DNA from: an uncultured Butyricicoccus sp.
GTDB lineage: Bacteria > Bacillota > Clostridia > Oscillospirales > Butyricicoccaceae
Assembly: GCA_934532985.1 (NCBI GenBank)
Contig: CAKTAV010000009.1
Coordinates: forward strand, 1-64,000
Direction of reading: 5' to 3'
Length of the DNA: 64,000 nucleotides
Within the stretch, counting starts at the first letter, position 1. Every line of letters begins with the position of its first letter. This document shows positions 52,175 through 60,137 of the stretch, piece after piece. The position numbers and the translations under genes are program-made. Below the pieces are notes generated by a model. The model had not been told where the DNA came from. It saw only the letters and a program-made list of their open reading frames with translations, and did not search any database.

Positions 52175-53488
52175 TTACGAGATATCGGCGCCGCTCTGTT
52201 TTTTACGCCAGGAGAGATAAAAGGAAATGCCCAGCACCATGACGATGCCCTCGGTGAGCGGGAAGGTAGCCCAAACCCAGATCAGACCGAAGTAATGCAG
52301 CACCCATGCCAGAGGAACGAGCAGAACCAGCTGGCGCAGAACAATCAGCGTAAGACTTTGCGCGCGGGCGTTGACACCCTGAAAAAAGACGGCGAAAATC
52401 AACGCGACTGCAGAGGGAAGAAAGCTGCTGCCGATGATGCGCAGGGCGGGAATTCCGTCTGTCAGCAGGGCGGTATCCGTCGTGAAAATGCGGAGCAACG
52501 TACTCGGAATCAGCAAAAAGATCGCTGCTCCGAACGCCATAATGACAACGGAAATGCCCATCGCCCAGCGCAGAATTTCGCGCACACGGGCAAGTTTTCC
52601 TGCACCGGCGTTGTAGCTGATCATTGGGACAATGGCCTGCTGCAGGCCGAACATCGGGATAAAGAAAAAGGTTTGCAGCTTGTAGTAGATGCCCAAAATC
52701 GTGACGGCGGCGTCAGAGAACTGCTTGAGGATCAGGTTCATGCCGATGATATACACCGTGCACAGCGACTGCATCGCCATGGCGGACAGACCGTTTTGAT
52801 AGATTGACGTAACGCACGAAAGGCGGATACGTCCATGAAAAACGGGGTATTTTTGCAGCACACGAATCAGTACGATTGCCATTGCGAGCCACTGTCCGAT
52901 GATGGTAGCGATGGCGGCGCCGGTGATGCCAAGGCGTGGAAACCCGAAATAGCCAAAGATCAGCAGAGGATCGAGCACGATATTGGTCAGCGCGCCGGCT
53001 ACCTGCGCGAGCATTGGGACGACCATGTCGCCGCGCGACTGCAGGATTTTTGTCGCGCCGGACTCGATGAATAGGCCGACGCAGAACAGCAGAATAATGC
53101 GGGCGTATTGGATGCCGCACTGCTGTACCACGGGGTTGTCCGTGGACAAGGCGTAATATGCGCGGAGGATCATCAGTCCGCCGACCGTCATCATAAGGGC
53201 GTTGCACAGCTCCGCGACCAAACCGGAGAGCATGATGTCCTCCGCACCGCGGCGCTGCTGTCCGTCCATGCGGGAAATCAGCAGATTCATGCCGACGCCG
53301 GTGCCGGTGGACAGTGCAGTTAACAATAGCTGAAGCGGATAAATAATGGAGAGGGCGGTCAAGCCCTCGATGGAATTTTGTGCAATAAAATAGCTGTCTA
53401 CGATGTTGTACACAGCCTGAATGAGCAGCGCGATCATGACAGGTAGCGCGAGCTGTCCCATCAGCGCGGGAATCGGTTTTTCTCCCAT
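52175..53488 (-). CDS. MATE family efflux transporter
   Basis: A 437-residue, 12-helix multidrug and toxin extrusion (MatE) protein that exports cationic compounds using Na+ or H+. The N-terminal MGEKPIPALMGQLALPVMIALLIQAVYNIVDSYFIAQ matches family starts, and both MatE halves are complete. The start ATG at 53488 has AGGAGG 6 bases upstream; a frame from 53614 is rejected. It reads leftward between spoVAC (66 bp upstream) and spoVAD (187 bp downstream), splitting the spoVA set. It may be cotranscribed with spoVAC, or the sporulation genes may have separate forespore promoters. Confidence 0.93.
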   Translation of the reverse strand: MGEKPIPALMGQLALPVMIALLIQAVYNIVDSYFIAQNSIEGLTALSIIYPLQLLLTALSTGTGVGMNLLISRMDGQQRRGAEDIMLSGLVAELCNALMMTVGGLMILRAYYALSTDNPVVQQCGIQYARIILLFCVGLFIESGATKILQSRGDMVVPMLAQVAGALTNIVLDPLLIFGYFGFPRLGITGAAIATIIGQWLAMAIVLIRVLQKYPVFHGRIRLSCVTSIYQNGLSAMAMQSLCTVYIIGMNLILKQFSDAAVTILGIYYKLQTFFFIPMFGLQQAIVPMISYNAGAGKLARVREILRWAMGISVVIMAFGAAIFLLIPSTLLRIFTTDTALLTDGIPALRIIGSSFLPSAVALIFAVFFQGVNARAQSLTLIVLRQLVLLVPLAWVLHYFGLIWVWATFPLTEGIVMVLGISFYLSWRKKQSGADIS

Positions 53489-53555
53489 GTCGTCCTCCTG
53501 TTGTTGCTTGTATATTGGTAGTATAACAGGTTTGATGAGGAAGAAAAAGAGGGTG

Positions 53556-53999
53556 TTATCCGGCGCCGAACAGACACAGTAGCAGACCGTAGACCACGCT
53601 GGCCGATATGCCAAAGACGAGAACCGGTCCGGCGATGGTGAACATTTTAGTTGCCGTGCCCAAGATCAGCCCCTCGGTTTTGAATTCCAGCGCGGCGGAG
53701 GCGATGGAGTTGCTGAAACCGGTAATCGGTACGAGCGTGCCCGCTCCGGCGTGCTTTGCCAGCTTGTCATACCAGTGCAGCCCGGTGACAAGGGCGGAGA
53801 GCGCGATCAGCGTGATGGAGGTGGCGGTTGCCGCATCGGTTTTGTCCAAGCCGGCGCTGCCCCACAGCGCAAGCAGCCCCTGACCGAGGGTACAGATCGC
53901 GCCGCCGACCACAAACGCCCACAGCATATTTTTCCATAATGGTGACGGATCGCTGGCATCCTGCACCATCTTTTGATATTCCTCTGGAGTTGGCTTCAT
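53556..53999 (-). CDS. spoVAC: Stage V sporulation protein AC
   Basis: A 147-residue membrane protein of the SpoVAC family, the mechanosensitive pore component of the spore dipicolinic acid channel. It has MKPTPEEYQKMVQDASDPSPL, four hydrophobic segments (WAFVVGGAICTLGQGLL, ATSITLIALSALVTGL, the AGAGTLVPITGFSNSIAS loop, and VLVFGISASVVYGLLL) and the conserved EFKTEGLILG. AAGGAGG lies about 8 bases before the ATG at 53999. First gene of the interrupted spoVA series. Confidence 0.95.
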   Translation of the reverse strand: MKPTPEEYQKMVQDASDPSPLWKNMLWAFVVGGAICTLGQGLLALWGSAGLDKTDAATATSITLIALSALVTGLHWYDKLAKHAGAGTLVPITGFSNSIASAALEFKTEGLILGTATKMFTIAGPVLVFGISASVVYGLLLCLFGAG

Positions 54000-54080
54000 A
54001 AAGAAAACCTCCTTTTTCTGCGTAGTATGCGCGAAAAAGGAGGAGAAATACATGAAATATGTTGTTTGTAAACAAAAGAA

Positions 54081-54114
54081 TTAACCGCCCATTCACCACT
54101 TACCGGGCGGTTAA
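54081..54114 (-). other. Perfect hairpin upstream of spoVAC
   Basis: TTAACCGCCC / GGGCGGTTAA, 10-bp arms with a 14-base loop, in the putative leader of spoVAC. Function is not evident. Confidence 0.4.
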
Positions 54115-54281
54115 TCAAAGCCACGTGAGGACACACCGTCTTGTCTGTGTACCTCTTTGTTACTGTTAACATACCATAGAGAGAGCGGTTTGTCAAAATT
54201 TTTGAAGTATGTTCCAGTGGTTTTCAAGATAAAATAGAGAAAGCAGCACATACCTGCTCTGTATATTTCTGTAAAATGGCA

Positions 54282-54310
54282 TTGACATTTGCGGGAGCGC
54301 TCGCTATAAT
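54282..54310 (+). promoter_or_regulatory. Consensus promoter of the candidate antitoxin RNA
   Basis: TTGACA (54282-54287), 17-bp spacer, TATAAT (54305-54310), rightward, with the expected start at about 54317. Confidence 0.88.
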
Positions 54311-54316
54311 AAAAAT

Positions 54317-54327
54317 GTGGAAACTCA
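54317..54327. repeat. 11-bp inverted repeat, left copy
   Basis: GTGGAAACTCA; its inverse is at 54649-54659. Both copies fall at the predicted starts of two converging transcripts. Confidence 0.7.
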
Positions 54328-54360
54328 AACGGTTGCCGCATTACAAGTAAGCTAGTGTGT

Positions 54361-54417
54361 TTTGAGAGCGGTTACTCTCAGCGCAACATAAGCCGTCTGT
54401 TCGCAGCAGACGGCTTA
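54361..54417. terminator. Shared hairpins between converging transcripts
   Basis: TGAGAG / CTCTCA at 54362-54379 and TAAGCCGTCTG / CAGACGGCTTA at 54389-54417 (11 bp). The toxin stop codon (TTA at 54415-54417 on the plus strand) lies in the second stem. T-runs are weak on both sides. Confidence 0.6.
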
Positions 54418-54522
54418 CTTCTTTGCCTGCCGATGGTCTTTGCAATAAACCCAGATTGCAAACGCAAATCCGAGAATGCTGCAAATGCTTCCGGCAATAG
54501 TTAAAGCAGTAATATGTATCAC
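54415..54522 (-). CDS. Candidate 35-residue type I toxin, membrane peptide
   Basis: A hydrophobic peptide beginning at GTG 54522: about 22 uncharged residues (ITALTIAGSICSILGFAFAI, then WVYC), followed by a charged, basic end KDHRQAKK. This is the profile of Fst/TxpA-like type I toxins. The ribosome binding site is poor (AGGGG overlaps the start), as in toxins under translational control. A short upstream frame with GGAGG at 54565 stops two bases before the GTG, which would allow reinitiation. The leader from the promoter is about 140 nt. An alternative frame of 75 codons in the same place lacks a coherent profile. Toxicity is inference. Confidence 0.5.
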   Translation of the reverse strand: MIHITALTIAGSICSILGFAFAIWVYCKDHRQAKK

Positions 54523-54648
54523 CCCTAACGAGAGTATTTCCCGCAAAGAGCTGTATACATGCCTCCATTCCGCTCTTGCGGGATGACAAGGCAACCGTCT
54601 TTGATCCGTTATCCGCTTATGAAAAGAGCAAAAGGTCTGCATAAACGG

Positions 54649-54659
54649 TGAGTTTCCAC
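54649..54659. repeat. 11-bp inverted repeat, right copy
   Basis: Plus strand TGAGTTTCCAC, the inverse of GTGGAAACTCA at 54317-54327. Confidence 0.7.
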
Positions 54660-54666
54660 GAAAAAC

Positions 54667-54695
54667 ATGATAGAGTAAAAATACGGAAAAGTCAA
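54667..54695 (-). promoter_or_regulatory. Promoter of the candidate toxin mRNA
   Basis: Minus strand TTGACT (54690-54695), 17-bp spacer, TATCAT (54667-54672). It lies just beyond the glgA terminator, so the unit is transcribed independently. Confidence 0.8.
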
Positions 54696-54711
54696 TATAA
54701 ATTTCCAAAAT

Positions 54712-54739
54712 AAAAGCGGCTGCGTTGGCAGCCGCTTTT
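54712..54739 (-). terminator. Terminator of glgA
   Basis: AAAAGCGGCTGC / GCAGCCGCTTTT stem with a GTTG-type loop, T-run on the minus strand. Confidence 0.88.
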
Positions 54740-54749
54740 ACACTATATT

Positions 54750-56192
54750 TTACAGCAGAGACGCATACAGCTCCTCATATTTCTTCGCGGAGGAAGCCCA
54801 AGAGAAATCACGCTCCATGCCGCGGCGAACCATCGCACGCCATGCGGCAGGCTCTTCATAGAATACCTTTTCAGCATAGAAGATGGTGCTGAGCATCTCA
54901 TCGGCATTGTAGTTGGCAAACGAGAAGCCTGTGCCGGTCTGCTCAAAGCAGTTGTACGGCTCGACTGTATCGCGCAGACCGCCGGTCTCACGGACGATCG
55001 GCACCGTGCCGTAGCGCAGGGAAATCAGCTGGGTCAGACCGCACGGCTCAAAACGGGACGGCATGAGCATGGCGTCCGCACCGGCGTAGACATGATGCGC
55101 GCGCTGTTCGTCAAACAGAATGTTGGCGGAAACCTGTCCCTTGCGCGTCCACTCGTAGTGACGGAACAGGTTTTCATAGCGCGGATCTCCCGTACCGATG
55201 ATGACCAGCTGCATACGGGATTCCAGCATACGATGCAGCACCCATTCCACCAGATCCAGACCCTTCTGGTCGGTCAGGCGGGTAATCATGGCGATCATCA
55301 TGATGTCCGGATCCTCCGGCATGCCCAGCTCGCGCTGCAGGGCGAGCTTGTTGGCGGTCTTGCCCTTTTGGAAGGTGCGGGCGGTATAGGTTTTTTCCAA
55401 CAGAGCGTCCTTTGCCGGATTATACAGATCATAGTCAATGCCGTTGAGTATGCCCCACAGAGAATCGGCGCGGGCATTGAGCAGTCCGTCCAGCCCCTCG
55501 CCGTAGTACGGCATGCGGATTTCTCCGGCGTAGGTATTGCTGACCGTCGTGATGCGGTCGGCGTAAACCAGTCCGCCCTTGAGCATGTTGGCGTCCTTGT
55601 TGAATTCCAAGCGATCCGGTGTAAAGACATGATCCGGCAGACCGGTGAAGTGCTGCATGGTCGGGATATCCCAAACGCCCTGGAACTTCAGATTATGAAT
55701 CGTCATAATCGTGCGGATGCCGTGATAAAACGGATTGCTGCGGAACATCTCATGCAGAAATACCGGAACCAGACCGGTTTGCCAGTCGTGACAGTGGATG
55801 ATATCCGGATGAAAGCCGATGACGGGCAGAATAGACAGAACCGCCTTCGAGAAGAAGCAGAACTTCTGAATATCCCAAAGCAGATCGCCATACGGCTTAT
55901 TGCCATGGAAGAAATGCTCGTTGTCGATAAAGTAATACTGAATGCCGTCCATCTGATACGTCATGATGCCGACATAGAAATTGCCCATCGCGCCGAGATC
56001 CATATAGAAATTTCCCAGATAGGAAAAATGACTGCGGTATTGCTGCGGAATACAGGTGTAATCCGGAATGACAACGCGGACATCATACTCCTCGCGGTTA
56101 ATAGACTTCGGCAGTGCACCGACGACATCAGCCAGCCCTCCGGTCTTAATAAACGGAACACATTCGGATGCAGCAAATAAAATGTTTTTCAT
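54750..56192 (-). CDS. glgA: Glycogen synthase (ADP-glucose type)
   Basis: Family GT5 enzyme that extends glycogen from ADP-glucose, 480 residues from ATG 56192 with GGAAGAGG upstream; a start at 56255 would add 21 unconserved residues. The ADP-glucose loop KTGGLADVVGALPK near the N terminus, HCHDWQTGLVPVFL, and the C-terminal PSRFEPCGLTQLISLRYGTVPIVRETGGL with catalytic glutamate are intact. glgC, glgD, glgB and glgP are not in the window, so it is detached from the usual glycogen operon. Confidence 0.96.
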   Translation of the reverse strand: MKNILFAASECVPFIKTGGLADVVGALPKSINREEYDVRVVIPDYTCIPQQYRSHFSYLGNFYMDLGAMGNFYVGIMTYQMDGIQYYFIDNEHFFHGNKPYGDLLWDIQKFCFFSKAVLSILPVIGFHPDIIHCHDWQTGLVPVFLHEMFRSNPFYHGIRTIMTIHNLKFQGVWDIPTMQHFTGLPDHVFTPDRLEFNKDANMLKGGLVYADRITTVSNTYAGEIRMPYYGEGLDGLLNARADSLWGILNGIDYDLYNPAKDALLEKTYTARTFQKGKTANKLALQRELGMPEDPDIMMIAMITRLTDQKGLDLVEWVLHRMLESRMQLVIIGTGDPRYENLFRHYEWTRKGQVSANILFDEQRAHHVYAGADAMLMPSRFEPCGLTQLISLRYGTVPIVRETGGLRDTVEPYNCFEQTGTGFSFANYNADEMLSTIFYAEKVFYEEPAAWRAMVRRGMERDFSWASSAKKYEELYASLL

Positions 56193-56404
56193 AGCATTTT
56201 CCTCTTCCTTCCCCTGCACGGTTGCGGTGAAATCACGTCTCTCTTCGCGTCTCACTGCCCGCGCCTGCGACTATACACACTTTCGATAAGCTTATTATAG
56301 TCGAATCGGACGTGCAAGTCAATGTGCAACACAATTTAACTGTGCGTTTAGCACATCGGAATAGGTGGAAAATACATATTTTTCGTCACTTTGCTGTAAT
56401 AAAA
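56193..56404. other. Upstream region of glgA
   Basis: It should hold the leftward glgA promoter; CTTATTATAGTCG at 56289-56301 gives a minus-strand TATAAT-like word. No gene seen. Confidence 0.4.
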
Positions 56405-56735
56405 AGAGCCTGCTGCAAGAATGAAAAATGCAGCAGACCCGATTTCGTTTCTGGGATGTTTTGCTTCCGTTGTTGGAAGACTGTTTTATGGTTAGCCTCA
56501 GAGTGAACGATCTATAAATTGCAAATTTCTAATCCCCTCAGAATTTGCTACGCAAATCCAGCCACCCCTTTTTGGAGAACAAGGGACCGCGTTGTGCTAG
56601 CGGCACATGAGCGTAGCGAAAGCGGGATGGCAGACGAATGTCTGCCTGAGGGGATATGAACTAACAGCAAGATTATATTTCCTGTCTGTTTGTAGAGTGG
56701 CGCTCCTGCTTTTCAAATCTCAAACTAATGACAAT
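56405..56735. repeat. GGGTCTGCTGC hairpin and dispersed repeat, copy G
   Basis: Hairpin GAGCCTGCTGCA / TGCAGCAGACCC at 56407-56440. It is followed by GCCTCAGAGTGAACGATCTATAAATTG, TCTAATCCCCTCAGAATTTGC, AGCGTAGCGAAAGCGGGATGGC, a GGCAGAC/GTCTGCC stem, CTGAGGGGATATGAAC, TATTTCCTGTCTGTTTG and TTTTCAAATCTCAAACTAATG. The last is a variant of the end word in copies D and F. It abuts the stop of the zinc-ribbon protein gene. Confidence 0.75.
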
Positions 56736-58042
56736 CAAATCATTCCCGAGGTAGCAACCGAATATACAGCCAGTGCAACCATAACGGCGAGAATCACACA
56801 GATCAGGAGGAAGCGGCGTGGATGACGGGTTTCGTCCTCGTCAATCCAATCGGCGTCCTCGGGGTCAAAGCCCTCCCAATCGTTTTCTTCGTCCTGCGCC
56901 GCTTCCTGTGCCCACTGTGGCGAATCCTGCGGAACATAACGTGCACGGGCATAGGCCTCCGGAATGCGAATATCCGGAATGACCGTGTCGGTCTGCTCCG
57001 GCATGGAGGCCAAGGCGTCGGCGACATTAAAGCGCATCGTGCCATGCTCGGATGTGGAATGTGTTGGAGTGTCGGACGCCGCTGCGGCTGGTTTAGAAGA
57101 GAGTGGTGCGGCAACGACGGTATCCCACGTCGGCGGCATAGTGTGCAGCGGATGTCTATGGGGGACTGCCTTGGGCAGAGTGACGGTTTCGTCAAACGAT
57201 TCCTGCACTGTCGGAGCAGAAGGAGTCGGTGCTTCTGCCGTAGCGTCGGACGGTTCTGAAACGGATTTCTCTGTCGGACGGGGAGCAGAATTGATTTTTA
57301 GTGCGTCTGCCAGACGGATGGGCTGAAAATCGAAATCATCATCTGTGGTTTTGATCGGTGCAGGCACTGGGGAAATCGTTTGGCTCGCCAGAGAGCGGCG
57401 GACAATTTGGGGTTCCTTGGCCGGTGTGGCGGCTGCGGTGGGCGTTACCGATGCGGTCGGTTCTGATGCTTCCTCCGCTGCGGCGGGAGCCGATATCGGC
57501 TTCTCTGCTGCCACAGGCTTAGTTTCCGACGGAGAGGGAAGCTCAGCAACAGTCGCCGGATGACCCGTAGGAGCGGCTTCCGGCTCTGGCGATACCGCAC
57601 GCTGCACCTCTGCCGCCTTTGGCGTGGACTGTGCAGGCAGCTCCGCTTCGGTTGGTGTGTGCAGCAGAGAGACCGCATCCGGCATTGCTTCCTTTGTGCT
57701 CCGGTCGTCGTCCAGTTCCTTTACCAGGGTTTGGATGACATCTGCCATCGGATTGTCCGTCGGTTCTTCTTCGATAGAGATCATGACCGATTCATGCGGC
57801 TGTGACGCGGCGTTGTGTGACGATTTTGCCACAGCAGCAAAGATGTCCTCTGGTGTCAGCGCGGCGGACACCGTCTGTTTGTTTTTTTTCTGTTTTTTCT
57901 TTTCACGGCGCTGCTGCTCTCGCTCCTGCCAGCGTTTGCGTGCGCGCTCCTCCGGCGTCAGCTGCGGCTGCACGGCGGCGCCGCATACGGTGCACACGGT
58001 ACTGGATTCCGATAGCTCAGTTCCACAGTTCGGACAGTTCAT
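56735..58042 (-). CDS. Zinc-ribbon protein with low-complexity linker and C-terminal membrane anchor
   Basis: A 435-residue protein. It has an N-terminal zinc ribbon (Cys3, Cys6, Cys17, Cys20 in CPNCG and CTVCG), a highly charged helix (RARKRWQEREQQRREKKKQKKNK, residues about 33-56), and a long Pro/Ala/Thr/Glu-rich disordered region to about residue 370. An acidic stretch (DEENDWEGFDPEDADWIDEDE) and a single C-terminal membrane helix (FLLICVILAVMVALAVYSVA) complete it. It is a tail-anchored protein with the bulk in the cytoplasm. Zinc-ribbon membrane proteins of this layout are common in Clostridia and uncharacterised. GAGGTTGAAAG precedes ATG 58042. Confidence 0.72.
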   Translation of the reverse strand: MNCPNCGTELSESSTVCTVCGAAVQPQLTPEERARKRWQEREQQRREKKKQKKNKQTVSAALTPEDIFAAVAKSSHNAASQPHESVMISIEEEPTDNPMADVIQTLVKELDDDRSTKEAMPDAVSLLHTPTEAELPAQSTPKAAEVQRAVSPEPEAAPTGHPATVAELPSPSETKPVAAEKPISAPAAAEEASEPTASVTPTAAATPAKEPQIVRRSLASQTISPVPAPIKTTDDDFDFQPIRLADALKINSAPRPTEKSVSEPSDATAEAPTPSAPTVQESFDETVTLPKAVPHRHPLHTMPPTWDTVVAAPLSSKPAAAASDTPTHSTSEHGTMRFNVADALASMPEQTDTVIPDIRIPEAYARARYVPQDSPQWAQEAAQDEENDWEGFDPEDADWIDEDETRHPRRFLLICVILAVMVALAVYSVATSGMI

Positions 58043-58091
58043 TCTTTCAACCTCGTATTGAATTCTCTTCGTTTTCTCTCTGTATTCGGCC

Positions 58092-58736
58092 TCACCGGTG
58101 GAGGATTTCCCTGCGGATATAGGCAAAGGTGGCGTCCTCGCCCTCGTTGGCCAGCATTTTCAGCATGGTGGCAAGCAGCTCCCGCGTGTTCGGGTGCATT
58201 AATTCCTTGGCATAGCCGCCGGAATAATACTCCCACGGGTCGCTGTCGCGGTAGGCATCGCCGCGGTACGTCTTGCTGGCGGCGACGCGGTCACAGAACA
58301 TCTCCACGACGTACTCGACCGGCATTTCCATGCCGACTAGCATCGGATCGCCCTCCTTGCGGTTCATCGCATAGTCGATCCAGTATTCAAAGTGGTGCTT
58401 ATTGCGTCCTTTGTGATGCAGCCACGCACGGCTCACGCCGCGGTCCAACCGCTCCGCGTTGTTCGGGCTTTGGTCGCCCTGATAATATTTGGCGCCAACG
58501 AGAAATTCCACCGGCGCATATTTGGATAAATCATGCATCAGTCCCTGCCGGTACAGGCCGACGCGGAAGCAGTGCTGCCGCACGAGCTTGCGATGGTGAT
58601 TGACGGTGTGCAGGTGCTTATACCACTTGGCGTTTTCCACCTTTTCCTGATAGGGCTTGACCGCGCGGGCGACAGGTTCGAGCGTCTTTTCGACGGTCTG
58701 GCGATTGAGCTTGATATGAATATCCATGGGTTTCAT
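58092..58736 (-). CDS. DUF5662 family protein
   Basis: A 214-residue soluble protein. The recurring histidines (VNHHRKLVRQHCF, LMHDLSKYAPVEF, WLHHKGRNKHHFEYW) give an HD-like or catalase-like metal-binding pattern, and the family name is DUF5662. The activity is unknown. The ATG at 58736 has GGGAGG 9 bases upstream; an ATG at 58742 is 3 bases from it. The gene follows DUF445 by 20 bp and is read in the same direction, so they are one operon, probably with the zinc-ribbon gene downstream. Confidence 0.75.
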   Translation of the reverse strand: MKPMDIHIKLNRQTVEKTLEPVARAVKPYQEKVENAKWYKHLHTVNHHRKLVRQHCFRVGLYRQGLMHDLSKYAPVEFLVGAKYYQGDQSPNNAERLDRGVSRAWLHHKGRNKHHFEYWIDYAMNRKEGDPMLVGMEMPVEYVVEMFCDRVAASKTYRGDAYRDSDPWEYYSGGYAKELMHPNTRELLATMLKMLANEGEDATFAYIRREILHR

Positions 58737-58756
58737 TCGCATCTACCTCCCGCAGA

Positions 58757-59653
58757 TTACCACAATAGATTCAGCAGACCCAGGAGAAAGCCGATCAGCG
58801 CGCCGAGGTTGACTACGGCGGACAGCTCGCGCTTCATCACGGACAGTACCATTTTCTCCAGCTCTTCCGGGCTGAGGGCGTCGATCTGTCGCTCGGCAAT
58901 AGCAGCGACATCTACGGTTTTGTGCATATCCGGCAGGTGCTTGGTGACGACGGCTTCGTATAGCGCGACAGCCAGCTCAGGTACATCCACGCCGCTGTCC
59001 AGCAGATAGCGGGCGAGATCCCCGGCGGTCTTGTGCTCCAGATGATCCAGCTCCTCGCAGATGGCCGGAGTGAGCAGCTGTTCGCTGTTTTCCGCCAGAT
59101 AGTCGTTGACCTTCTGGGCAATCGGCGCGGAAAAGCTTTGCAGCATGTCGTCATTCAGCATCATCGCAAGCAGGGAACCCTTGACCTTTTCCTGTACGGC
59201 GGTGAGCACCTGCTGTGCGACTATATCGCCCAGCTCCATTTCCTGTACGCGCTGCACGGCGTGGTCAGTCACGTCGCGGTACACGCCTTCGCGGAGCGAC
59301 CGGTATCTGTCCTCTCCCGCTTGGTGCTCCATGAGCTCGCCGAGAGAAGCCGGGTTTTGCGTCTGCGTTTGCAGCCAGGTGGAAACCGCATCGCGTACGG
59401 CCTGCTTTGTGCCGTCTGAGAGCAGCTCGCGTCCAATGGCGTCTTGTGTCAGCAGCTGGGCGCTGATCACGCGTCCGGCGGAACGGGCCAGACGGGACTG
59501 CCCCTTCGGAATCACACCCGGTGTAAACGGCAGCTGGTGTCCGAACAGGAACACCGGCCGACGCGGGTGAAACAGCATTTTTACGGCAATATAATTGGTA
59601 CAATACCCGATGACCGCGCCCAGCAGAGGGCGTGCCAGTGTGGATATGATCAT
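58757..59653 (-). CDS. DUF445 family membrane protein (YheB-like)
   Basis: A 298-residue protein of the DUF445 family. An N-terminal hydrophobic helix with the signature GAVIGYCTNYIAVKMLFHPRRP, a conserved FTPGVIPKGQSRLARSAGR, a long charged helical middle (tandem amphipathic helices with QxxxxxV repeats) and a C-terminal membrane helix ALIGFLLGLLNLLW are visible. Bacillus YheB/YlbN-type relatives are spore- or membrane-associated, with no known reaction. AGAAGGG precedes the ATG at 59653. First gene of a leftward trio. Confidence 0.88.
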   Translation of the reverse strand: MIISTLARPLLGAVIGYCTNYIAVKMLFHPRRPVFLFGHQLPFTPGVIPKGQSRLARSAGRVISAQLLTQDAIGRELLSDGTKQAVRDAVSTWLQTQTQNPASLGELMEHQAGEDRYRSLREGVYRDVTDHAVQRVQEMELGDIVAQQVLTAVQEKVKGSLLAMMLNDDMLQSFSAPIAQKVNDYLAENSEQLLTPAICEELDHLEHKTAGDLARYLLDSGVDVPELAVALYEAVVTKHLPDMHKTVDVAAIAERQIDALSPEELEKMVLSVMKRELSAVVNLGALIGFLLGLLNLLW

Positions 59654-59862
59654 ACAATCCCTTCTTCTATTGGTTCAGTCTTATTCATACTACATTATAT
59701 AATGGAGCAGACAAAAGAGCAATGTACGTTTTACTGTTTTTGTGTTAGAACAGGGCGGATTTTTGCTCTTTTCCGCTGATTGCATTGTGAGGAGGAAAAC
59801 GGGCCGATCGAAAAAAGTTTACAGTTTCCATAGATATTTTTCTTTTCTATATTTTGTTCGCA

Positions 59863-59871
59863 TGATATAAT
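59863..59871 (+). promoter_or_regulatory. Extended -10 promoter of glmS
   Basis: TGATATAAT (TATAAT at 59866-59871) with TTTTCT as a poor -35 at 59843. The start is about 90 nt before the ribozyme. Confidence 0.7.
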
Positions 59872-59964
59872 AGCTCATTATAACTTTGGTAATGATTCCG
59901 ACATCTTCTGCACAGATGCAACCCTATGATGCAGACGATTTTCCCGTCTACACCGCCGGAACCA

Positions 59965-60087
59965 AGCGCCAGAGCTGTTGTGCAGAGCAGCTGACGAGGC
60001 GGAAGTGATCGAACTGTTCGGCGGATGCTTCCCGACCGCGGCACACGGACGCAGGTGCTCCACAAAACATCCGGACGACCGGATGGA
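59965..60087 (+). ncRNA. glmS ribozyme (glucosamine-6-phosphate-activated)
   Basis: The self-cleaving riboswitch in the glmS leader. The conserved core is readable: A at 59965 then GCGCCAGAGCTG (cleavage expected between 59965 and 59966), the P1 strand CAGCTGACGAGG, the GATCGAA element, and TTCGGCGGATGCTTCCCG. A distal hairpin CATCCGG / CCGGATG (60068-60085) closes the domain. Bound glucosamine-6-phosphate triggers cleavage and decay of the mRNA, a feedback loop on glmS. Confidence 0.93.
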
Positions 60088-60137
60088 CAAAAGGAGTTAC
60101 AACGTGCACGATACTTATTTTTCTGGAGGTACACACT

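Larger units (their letters stand above)
54317..54425 (+). ncRNA. Candidate antisense antitoxin RNA
   Basis: Rightward transcript of about 105 nt from the consensus promoter to the hairpin at 54389-54417. It is antisense to the 3' part of the leftward toxin-like mRNA and to its last codons. Its first bases GTGGAAACTCA are identical to the predicted first bases of the toxin mRNA. AAACGGT near its 5' end can pair with ACCGTTT near the 5' end of that mRNA. Confidence 0.5.

Noticed and set aside
54341..54589. 82-codon leftward frame overlapping the candidate toxin gene
   Set aside because: Profile is incoherent and the start lacks a good ribosome binding site; the 35-residue frame in the other phase is more credible.
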